Below, in pieces: positions 1-5,036 of a DNA stretch of 5,063 bases; position 1 is the first letter of the stretch; every line of letters begins with the position of its first letter. Both the position numbers and the translations under genes were made by a program. Under the pieces are notes generated by a model. That model worked only from the letters and a program-made list of their open reading frames with translations. It searched no databases and had not been told where the DNA came from. Source of the stretch: Bacillota bacterium (GTDB taxonomy: Bacteria; Bacillota; Bacilli; Bacillales_B; DSM-18226); the NCBI GenBank assembly GCA_021821235.1, contig JAKACS010000315.1:1-5063 (forward strand). The letters are read 5' to 3'.

Positions 1-52
1 TATTCTTATTCACTTTTGTAGCCGTTTCCGGAAAAAACCTATTAAACACCAT
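1..52 (-). CDS. Possible 5' end of a leftward gene, truncated by the window edge
   Basis: On the minus strand an ATG at 52 opens a reading frame that runs off the left edge without a stop (MVFNRFFPETATKVNKN, 17 codons visible). It is preceded by a purine-rich AGAGGGGTG, a plausible though imperfect Shine-Dalgarno that ends two bases before the ATG. Further upstream on the same strand, the complement of 81-86 reads TATACT, a possible -10 element with only a weak -35. The product cannot be recognised from 17 residues. The frame is short enough to be open by chance, so the support is the start context alone. If real, it would be divergent from the EAL gene and share its upstream spacer. Confidence 0.3.
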   Translation of the reverse strand, partial: MVFNRFFPETATKVNKN

Positions 53-219
53 AACACCCCTCTTTCCTTATTGTTTTCTTAGTATAAGTCAAGCCGATAA
101 AAATAAACCGAAGGAATATGACTTTGGTGAAGCGAGCCAATGTGCTTGGACAAAATGTAGCACGCTATTTTGTTCATATAAGAAAAATCCTATTTTAGCC
201 TTCCTTTTTTTACGAAAAA

Positions 220-252
220 TTTACAAGAAAGTCGAATGGTTTGCTATATAAT
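220..252 (+). promoter_or_regulatory. Weak candidate promoter for the EAL-domain gene
   Basis: A perfect -10 hexamer TATAAT lies at 247-252, about 38 bases before the preferred ATG at 290. The best upstream match is TTTACA at 220-225, but the spacer would be 21 bases, longer than the usual 16-18, so only the -10 is persuasive. An in-frame ATG at 236 lies upstream of this -10, which argues against using it as the start. The rest of the spacer between 53 and 219 shows only short inverted repeats and a tiny open frame that I do not call. Confidence 0.35.
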
Positions 253-289
253 TAATTGTGGCAAATCAGACAATTTTAAAGGTGGCAAA

Positions 290-1144
290 ATGAAAAAACT
301 ATTCGACTATCTTCGCTTTTTGCATGTAAATCGGGAACGGTTATATCAGGAATACAGCCGTGAGCGGGATCTTAAAACCTTAATGAATGCCAAAAAAATA
401 ACGACCTTTTTTCAACCGATTCTTTCACTGGGGCATGGCGCCACGATGGGTTTTGAAGTTCTCAACCGGCCTGATCGTTCACCGCATTTCCCGACAACCG
501 AAAAGTTTTATGACTATGTAGGAAGCAGTCGGGCTGTTTTTGGAATCGAACAATTTCTGCGGAACCTTTCACTTGAACGATACTCAAGGCAAATTGAAAC
601 GTCTCCCCAATTTCAAGGGAAGTTGGTATTTTTGAATATTCAGCCGCAAGTGTTGGCCGATCCTTCTTACAGAAGCGGAAAGACGTTAGAACTTTTGGAT
701 CGTTATGGTCTATCCCCAGATCAAATTGTGTTGGAATTAACTGAAAAAGAAGCCGTTATTGATTATGAACAATTTGAAAAGATCGTTGGCCACTACCGGC
801 GCCAAGGATTCCGGATTGCGGTAGATGACGCCGGGACGGGTTACAATAGTTTGAAAACATTAGGCTATTTAAAACCTGAGTTTATTAAAATTGATAAATC
901 GCTGATTCGAAAGATTGAAGAACACCCGACACAGCAGCACTTGGTTGAACTGCTGTTGGAGTTTGCTTTGCAATCGGAAACCTTAGTGATTGCTGAAGGA
1001 ATTGAAACCATATCAGAATTGCGGTTTTTACAAAACCTAGGAGTTCAACTGGGACAAGGCTATGCCCTTGGCCATCCGGAACAAGAGTTAGTCGAAGGAA
1101 AGCTGCCATTGTCAAAGCCGGTTATTCGCAAACAGTTAAGCTGA
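290..1144 (+). CDS. Stand-alone EAL-domain protein, probable c-di-GMP phosphodiesterase
   Basis: A 284-residue protein that should hydrolyse cyclic di-GMP to linear pGpG in the cytoplasm, lowering a signal that governs motility and biofilm formation. The EAL domain fills about residues 36-265. The signature is EVLNR (E56). Expected metal and catalytic residues are present: N116 in LNIQP, E149 and E152 in LELTE, D179-D180 in DDAGTG, K200 and D202 in IKID, E236 in AEGIET, and Q256 in GQGY. The usual DDFGTG is DDAGTG here. There is no GGDEF, PAS or CACHE domain and no membrane segment; the first 35 residues are a charged helix-like leader. I chose the ATG at 290 because AAAGGTGG sits just upstream; an in-frame ATG at 236 would add 18 residues without a good ribosome site. 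The gene is followed by uppP after 113 bases with no clear terminator, so read-through is possible. The family is certain; activity is inferred from intact motifs. Confidence 0.93.
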   Translation: MKKLFDYLRFLHVNRERLYQEYSRERDLKTLMNAKKITTFFQPILSLGHGATMGFEVLNRPDRSPHFPTTEKFYDYVGSSRAVFGIEQFLRNLSLERYSRQIETSPQFQGKLVFLNIQPQVLADPSYRSGKTLELLDRYGLSPDQIVLELTEKEAVIDYEQFEKIVGHYRRQGFRIAVDDAGTGYNSLKTLGYLKPEFIKIDKSLIRKIEEHPTQQHLVELLLEFALQSETLVIAEGIETISELRFLQNLGVQLGQGYALGHPEQELVEGKLPLSKPVIRKQLS

Positions 1145-1257
1145 AAAATTGTTTTGCTACAAGCATTTTAAATGATTGCATTTTAGCGGCAAGGTCGGTT
1201 AGAGTAAGTAAGTATGATACCATTTTTAGGAGCTGCACGAATAAGGAGGAAGTCACA

Positions 1258-2058
1258 TTGTTTCATTACATTACAGCCATCATTTTGGGAATGGTCGAAG
1301 GTCTGACTGAATTTCTTCCTGTATCCTCTACAGGGCATTTAATTTTAGCAGGAGACCTTCTCAACTATACGGGAGAAGCATCGAAAACATTTGAAATTTT
1401 TATCCAGCTCGGATCCATTCTTGCGGTTGTTGTTGTTTATTGGCGGCGTTTCATTATCTTGATTGAAGGGGTATTTTCAAAAGAAAAGCGCCGAGGCTTA
1501 AATTTTATTCATGTCATTGTAGCGATGATTCCGGCGGTTGTCATCGGTTTGATTGCCCGAGATGCGATTAAAGCGTATCTTTTTTCGCCTACAACTGTAT
1601 TAATTGGACTCGTTGCCGGTGGTATTTTAATGATTGTTGCCGAAAATCGAAAAAAACCCAACCCGACCACTGATCTGGATTCATTAACCTATCGGCAGGC
1701 TTTTGTGGTTGGTTTGTATCAAGTGTTAGCACTGTGGCCAGGGTTTTCTCGCTCAGGTTCAACGATTGCCGGCGGTATTCTTGCAGGGACAAGCCATCGG
1801 GTAGCTGCTGATTTTACATTTATTGTTGCAGTGCCAATGATGGTTGCAGCTTCTGGACTTGATTTGATAAAAAGTTACAAATATTTATCGCCAAGCGATA
1901 TTCCATTCTTTGGAGTCGGTTTTATTACCGCGTTTATTGTTGCCTTAGTTGTCATTAAAGTGTTCTTAAAGCTTATTTCGAAAATAAAATTAAAGCCATT
2001 TGCCTATTATCGTTTTGCGTTGGCAGTCGTTTTCCTTCTCTATATGTTGTTAAAATAA
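1258..2058 (+). CDS. uppP: Undecaprenyl-diphosphatase (UppP/BacA family)
   Basis: A 266-residue integral membrane protein that dephosphorylates undecaprenyl pyrophosphate to the monophosphate lipid carrier used for peptidoglycan and other envelope polymers; the family is linked to bacitracin tolerance. The N-terminal motif [18 protein letters not shown] (11-28) gives E14, E18, S24 and H27, matching the family's (E/Q)xxxE motif and its conserved serine and histidine. The second motif PGFSRSGST (161-169) supplies the essential arginine R165. [13 protein letters not shown] (45-57) and the C-terminal FAYYRFALA (248-256) are also typical. There are about eight hydrophobic segments, and the length is normal. 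The start is TTG, chosen because AAGGAGGA at 1243-1250 sits 7 bases upstream and the first residues fit the family. A strong terminator follows 7 bases after the stop. I see no convincing promoter in 1145-1257: TATGAT at 1213-1218 lacks a good -35, so the gene may depend partly on transcription from the EAL gene. Confidence 0.97.
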   Translation: MFHYITAIILGMVEGLTEFLPVSSTGHLILAGDLLNYTGEASKTFEIFIQLGSILAVVVVYWRRFIILIEGVFSKEKRRGLNFIHVIVAMIPAVVIGLIARDAIKAYLFSPTTVLIGLVAGGILMIVAENRKKPNPTTDLDSLTYRQAFVVGLYQVLALWPGFSRSGSTIAGGILAGTSHRVAADFTFIVAVPMMVAASGLDLIKSYKYLSPSDIPFFGVGFITAFIVALVVIKVFLKLISKIKLKPFAYYRFALAVVFLLYMLLK

Positions 2059-2065
2059 TGGATTC

Positions 2066-2098
2066 AAAAAAGCTCATCCGGCTCAGGATGAGCTTTTT
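2066..2098 (+). terminator. Intrinsic terminator after uppP
   Basis: A perfect GC-containing stem, GCTCATCC (2072-2079) with GGATGAGC (2086-2093), encloses a 6-base loop and is followed by five T (2094-2098). Six A (2066-2071) precede the stem, so it extends with A-U pairs and could also work on the other strand. It isolates uppP from the nitrogen operon. Confidence 0.93.
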
Positions 2099-2196
2099 GT
2101 ATGGAATGGGTAAAAAAACGGAAAGAGCGTAATGGAGTCCTGTATTAGGTTAAAGGAATACAATGGGATTTCATACAAACGAATCGGCAATAATGA

Positions 2197-2225
2197 TTGA
2201 CTTTAACGGCAAACCACTTTATAAT
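2197..2225 (+). promoter_or_regulatory. Near-consensus sigma-A promoter of the coiled-coil/amt operon
   Basis: TTGACT (2197-2202) and TATAAT (2220-2225) are separated by exactly 17 bases, which is five of six and six of six matches to the vegetative consensus with ideal spacing. Transcription should begin near 2232, giving a leader of roughly 110 bases before the ATG at 2342. An operator lies just downstream at 2246-2262. A promoter this close to consensus would be strong if not repressed. The start site is inferred. Confidence 0.8.
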
Positions 2226-2245
2226 CAGAAAATGTAACGTATGTA

Positions 2246-2262
2246 TGTAAGAAAATCTAACA
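2246..2262. promoter_or_regulatory. GlnR/TnrA operator, box 1
   Basis: TGTAAGAAAATCTAACA matches the TnrA/GlnR consensus TGTNANAWWWTMTNACA of Bacillus at every specified position, including the A/T-rich centre. These MerR-type regulators act in response to glutamine status through glutamine synthetase. Here the site lies about +14 to +30 relative to the predicted start at 2232, a position expected to block transcription rather than activate it. Its placement upstream of an ammonium channel gene fits the regulon. Whether GlnR, TnrA or both bind cannot be read from the site. Confidence 0.85.
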
Positions 2263-2325
2263 TAATACTTTCTGTTATAAAGTTAACTAGTAGTCGTCTT
2301 AAAATAAACAAATAAAAGTTTACTA

Positions 2326-2342
2326 TGTTAGGGGATGTAACA
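2326..2342. promoter_or_regulatory. Possible second GlnR/TnrA-like dyad over the ribosome site
   Basis: TGTTAGGGGATGTAACA has the half-sites TGTNA and TNACA with the correct 7-base spacing, and the dyad extends one base each side (ATGTTA / TAACAT). Its centre is GGGGATG instead of A/T-rich sequence, because the Shine-Dalgarno of the first operon gene occupies it; the last A is the first base of the ATG. The half-sites match fully but the core does not, so binding is less certain than at box 1. In RNA the same dyad would place the Shine-Dalgarno in a 7-base hairpin loop. Confidence 0.5.
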
Positions 2343-2755
2343 TGATTGCGGTAAATGATTATTATCAAAATCCTGTTTTTTGGTTCTCTTCCAAGCAATT
2401 AATTGAGGCATTAGAAGCAATCAAAGGCATGAAAGAAAATGAGATTGACGTCATAAAAGAAAAAATCAAGCAATTTGAACAAAAACGAAGATCGCATGAA
2501 GTTTGGTACCAGTCACTTTCTCCGGTACGGAAGTTTTTTGCCGGACGTCCACCCGTTCATCACCAAGCTGTCGAATATCTCGTCAATGTCAAAGAACGAT
2601 TTCAGCTGATTGAACAAATCAATCGGAAAATAGCTGAAATCAATAGATTGATTGAAAAGATTCAAGAGGAAACAGAAATGGAACGAATCGTTTTGGCAAA
2701 TGATATCATCAATGATCTTAGACGATGGGTGGATCAAGGAGGAATTACGGAATGA
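2342..2755 (+). CDS. Uncharacterised coiled-coil protein coupled to the ammonium channel
   Basis: I do not recognise this 137-residue protein. It is soluble, lacks cysteine, and has no signal peptide or membrane segment. After an aromatic N-terminus (DYYQNPVFWF, residues 6-15), a charged heptad-like helix runs over about 16-58. A hinge follows with SPVRKFFAGRPP (60-71), then a second long helix over about 72-130. This predicts an antiparallel helical hairpin or a coiled-coil oligomer. It is not a PII protein: there is no ferredoxin-like fold pattern and no T-loop tyrosine motif. The start at 2342 has AGGGGATG about 5 bases upstream. Its TGA overlaps the amt ATG as ATGA, and the amt ribosome site (2736-2742) lies inside this gene, so the two are probably translationally coupled. 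I infer a job in controlling, anchoring or sensing through Amt under nitrogen limitation; nothing in the sequence proves this. Confidence 0.88.
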   Translation: MIAVNDYYQNPVFWFSSKQLIEALEAIKGMKENEIDVIKEKIKQFEQKRRSHEVWYQSLSPVRKFFAGRPPVHHQAVEYLVNVKERFQLIEQINRKIAEINRLIEKIQEETEMERIVLANDIINDLRRWVDQGGITE

Positions 2756-4029
2756 CCATTCAAGTATTGCAATCCGGTTTAAATACGATTTGGGTTGTGC
2801 TGACAGCAGCAATGATTTTATTAATGGAAGGCGGCTTTGCTTTACTGGAAGCAGGCTTTGTCCGTTCCAAAAATAGTGTGAATATCATCATGAAGGTATT
2901 TGCAGATATAACGATTGGTGCTCTAAGCTATTATGTAATTGGCTTTGCATTAATGTATGGGGCGGATTACTTATCTTTCATTGGAACAAATGGCTTTTTC
3001 TTAAAAGGGAATTTTTCCTATTTGGATTTGCCGGTTTCACTTGACACATTCTGGTTATTCCAGGCGGCGTTTGTCATTGCTGTTATTTCGATTGTCTCCG
3101 GTGCAGTAGCCGAAAGAATTAATTTCCGAGCATATATCCTTTATGTCGTTCTGATGACCGCTATCATTTATCCAATTGCCGGTCATTGGGTTTGGGGTGG
3201 CGGCTGGTTAAGTAAATTGGGCTTTCAGGATTTCGCCGGTTCTGCTGTGATTCATGCTTTGGGTGGTTTTTCTGCGCTAGCAGCGGCAATCTTGATCGGA
3301 CCAAGAAAAGGGAAATTCAACCCGGATGGAACGAGTTCAATCGCACTTCCCAGCAACCTTCCTTTGGCATCGGTTGGCGCCTTTTTACTCTGGTTTGGCT
3401 GGTTTGGTTTTAATGCCGGAAGTACCCTGCAAGCAACGGATGTACGGATCGGTCACATTGCGATTGTGACAATGTTGTCTGCTGCAGCAGGAGGAGCGGT
3501 CACATTGATTTATACGCTATTCCGTTACGGTCGTTCGGATGCACCTTCTGTGATTAACGGTTCCCTTGCCGGGCTTGTCGGAATTACGGCGGGCAACGCT
3601 TTTGTCAGCGACTTGGCTTCGATTGTTATCGGTCTTGTTTCAGGGATGTTGATGATGGTGGCAACGGACTGGTTGGAAGCGCGGAAAATTGATGATCCTG
3701 TTGGTGCGTTTCCTGTTCATGCGGTCTCAGGGGCATGGGGAACAATCGCAGTCGGTCTGTTTGCCACAAAAGGCGGCTTGCTGACAGGCGGTGGCTGGCA
3801 TTTGCTAGGTGTGCAGCTTCTTGGTCTGGTTGTCCTTTGTGCGTGGGGCTTTGTGTTAACATGGTTCGGACTGAAACTCATTAAGCAATGGATGCCGATA
3901 CGGGCAACTGATGAAGAAGAGGAACTCGGCCTTGACGTCAGTTATCACGGTATTATGGCAACCCACAGCATGCCGGAATTTTTAAAAGTAGAAGAACCGA
4001 TTCGTGAAAATGGGTTGAAAGAAGAATAA
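2752..4029 (+). CDS. amt: Ammonium transporter/channel, Amt family
   Basis: A 425-residue polytopic membrane protein of the Amt/Mep/Rh family, expected to form trimers with eleven helices per monomer and to import ammonium when nitrogen is scarce. Family landmarks are present: LLEAGFVRSKN (31-41), the Phe-gate region LFQAAF (102-107), SGAVAERINF (116-125), HWVWGGG (145-151) with W148, DFAG (160-163) with D160, the pore histidine H168 in AVIH, GWFGFNAGS (216-224), DDPVGAFPVHAVSG (314-327) with the second pore histidine H323, and the C-terminal EEELGLDVSYHG (389-400). The start is the ATG overlapping the upstream stop, with AAGGAGG 9 bases before it; an in-frame ATG at 2725 would add nine residues and lies upstream of that ribosome site. 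After the conserved HG there is a tail of 25 residues, ending in an acidic stretch and longer than the six in E. coli AmtB. No glnK follows. Expression is likely controlled by GlnR/TnrA through the operators upstream. Confidence 0.97.
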   Translation: MTIQVLQSGLNTIWVVLTAAMILLMEGGFALLEAGFVRSKNSVNIIMKVFADITIGALSYYVIGFALMYGADYLSFIGTNGFFLKGNFSYLDLPVSLDTFWLFQAAFVIAVISIVSGAVAERINFRAYILYVVLMTAIIYPIAGHWVWGGGWLSKLGFQDFAGSAVIHALGGFSALAAAILIGPRKGKFNPDGTSSIALPSNLPLASVGAFLLWFGWFGFNAGSTLQATDVRIGHIAIVTMLSAAAGGAVTLIYTLFRYGRSDAPSVINGSLAGLVGITAGNAFVSDLASIVIGLVSGMLMMVATDWLEARKIDDPVGAFPVHAVSGAWGTIAVGLFATKGGLLTGGGWHLLGVQLLGLVVLCAWGFVLTWFGLKLIKQWMPIRATDEEEELGLDVSYHGIMATHSMPEFLKVEEPIRENGLKEE

Positions 4030-4034
4030 CTAAC

Positions 4035-4073
4035 AAAAACAGAGCATTAGAGTAAACTTGTGCTCTGTTTTTT
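4035..4073 (+). terminator. Intrinsic terminator after amt
   Basis: AAAAACAGAGCA (4035-4046) pairs perfectly with TGCTCTGTTTTT (4061-4072), leaving a 14-base loop and a six-T tail. It starts six bases after the amt stop and closes the two-gene operon, which makes a downstream co-transcribed glnK unlikely. The A/T symmetry would allow some function on the other strand. Confidence 0.9.
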
Positions 4074-4113
4074 GTATTCTAGTTCTTAGGATACCTCAAT
4101 GGAGATAAATGTT

Positions 4114-4239
4114 CTTATCCACGCAATTTTGAATTTTATCCGTGAAAATGATCAATTTATCCGTGAACCTTCCCATTTTATTCGTGGAAAAAATCCATAT
4201 ATCCGTGAAAGATTTCCGTATATCTGTATATCCTTATTT
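4114..4239. repeat. 21-bp tandem repeat, about six degenerate copies
   Basis: Units begin at 4114, 4135, 4156, 4177, 4198 and 4219. The core is TTTATCCGTGAA, with variants TTTATTCGTGGA and TATATCCGTGAA; the remaining nine bases of each unit differ. The first copy (CTTATCCACG) and last copy (TATATCTGTA) are more decayed. The period equals seven codons, so a plus-strand frame opened by an ATG at 4099 and closed near 4320 reads as FIRENDQ, FIREPSH, FIRGKNP, YIRERFP. The weak ribosome site (AGGA at 4088-4091) and the lack of a plausible fold make me treat this as a repeat rather than a gene, though a 73-residue repeat peptide cannot be excluded. From memory, similar IRE-type short repeats occur in other Bacillaceae; this is unverified. 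Confidence 0.75.
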
Positions 4240-4334
4240 CCAATTACGAAATCAGACTTTTCAATGAGGGTACTTTTCGAAACCCTTCCTTTTTTTATAA
4301 TATCAGATTTTATATCCTAATTTATTATCCAGAT
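4240..4334. other. AT-rich spacer between two repeat arrays
   Basis: I see no gene here. The only structure is AGGGT (4267-4271) with ACCCT (4282-4286), followed four bases later by seven T (4290-4296). This is a weak, short-stemmed terminator-like element on the plus strand, with the T run displaced from the stem. The spacer belongs to a gene-free stretch that runs from the amt terminator to the end of the window. Confidence 0.5.
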
Positions 4335-5036
4335 CAGTAAAAGGGAAAAAACTAGTTGATAGAAGAGTCTATTGCTTGTAAAATGCCAGTAAAAGGTAAA
4401 AAACCGGTTGATAGAGGAGCCTATCGCTTAGTAAATACCAGTAAAAGGTAAAAAACCGGTTGATAGAAGAGTCTATCGCCCACTAAATAACAGTAAAAGG
4501 GAAAAATCGGGTTGATAGAAGAGTCTATCGCTTAATAAATACCAGTAAAAGGGAAAAAACCGGTTGATAGAGGAGCCTATCGCTTGGAAAATGCCAGTAA
4601 AAGGTAAAAAACCGGTTGATAGAGGAGCCTATCGCTTGGAAAATGCCAGTAAAAGGGAAAAAACCGGTTGATAGAGGAGCCTATCGCTTGGAAAATGCCA
4701 GTAAAAGGGAAAAAACCGGTTGATAGAGGAGCCTATCGCTTAGTAAATACCAGTAAAAGGGAAAAAACCGGTTGATAGAGGAGTCTATCGCTTAGTAAAT
4801 ACCAGTAAAAGGGAAAAAACCGGTTGATAGAGGAGCCTATCGCTTAGTAAATACCAGTAAAAGGGAAAAAACCGGTTGATAGAGGAGCCTATTGCTTATA
4901 AAATGCCAGTAAAAGGGAAAAAACCGGTTGATAGAAGAGTCTATCGCTCAGTAAATACCAGTAAAAGGTAAAAAACCGGTTGATAGAAGAGTCTATCGCC
5001 CACTAAATACCAGTAAAAGGGAAAAACCGGGTTGAT
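4335..5036. repeat. 52-bp tandem array, 13 full units plus a half unit
   Basis: CAGTAAAAG recurs at 4335, 4387, 4439, 4491, 4543, 4595, 4647, 4699, 4751, 4803, 4855, 4907, 4959 and 5011, an exact 52-base period with no net indel. Each unit reads CAGTAAAAGGGAAAAAA, then the palindrome AACCGGTT (sharing two A), then the dyad GATAG(A)RGAGYCTATC, then a variable tail such as GCTTAGTAAATAC, GCTTGGAAAATGC or GCCCACTAAATAC. The last unit breaks off after GGGTTGAT near 5036. There are no unique spacers, so it is not CRISPR. The period is not a multiple of three and stops occur on both strands within each unit, so it is not a repeat-protein gene. No promoter is visible. It fits an intergenic minisatellite or structured array; its role is unknown. 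Confidence 0.95.

Noticed and set aside
236..289. Upstream ATG as the start of the EAL protein
   Set aside because: It lacks a ribosome site, lies upstream of the candidate -10 at 247-252, and the added 18 residues do not resemble the family; the ATG at 290 has AAAGGTGG.
885..1115. Minus-strand open frame inside the EAL gene
   Set aside because: It lies antisense to conserved EAL motifs, has no family resemblance, and is explained as a shadow of the coding strand.
1160..1185. Terminator between the EAL gene and uppP
   Set aside because: Only short A/T-rich pairings such as CATT/AATG are present, with no GC stem and no proper T tail.
2232..2341. Known riboswitch or T-box in the operon leader
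   Set aside because: No conserved riboswitch or T-box core sequence is visible; the only structure is the short operator-like dyads.
2725..2751. Upstream ATG as the start of Amt
   Set aside because: It precedes the strong AAGGAGG at 2736-2742, which is correctly placed for the ATG at 2752, and the extra residues are not part of the family.
2513..2812. Minus-strand open frame across the coiled-coil/amt junction
   Set aside because: It is antisense to two overlapping plus-strand genes with good ribosome sites and has no recognisable product.
4099..4320. A 73-residue protein gene
   Set aside because: It consists mainly of the 21-bp repeat followed by low-complexity residues, with a weak ribosome site and no recognisable domain; reported as a repeat instead.
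4335..5036. CRISPR array
   Set aside because: The whole 52-bp unit is conserved, with no unique spacers of constant length between shorter repeats, and no cas genes are present.
4335..5036. Repeat-protein gene on the minus strand (frames reading SDRLLYQPVF-like segments)
   Set aside because: The period is not divisible by three, so frames rotate between units, and stops (TAA, TAG) recur in each unit on the minus strand.
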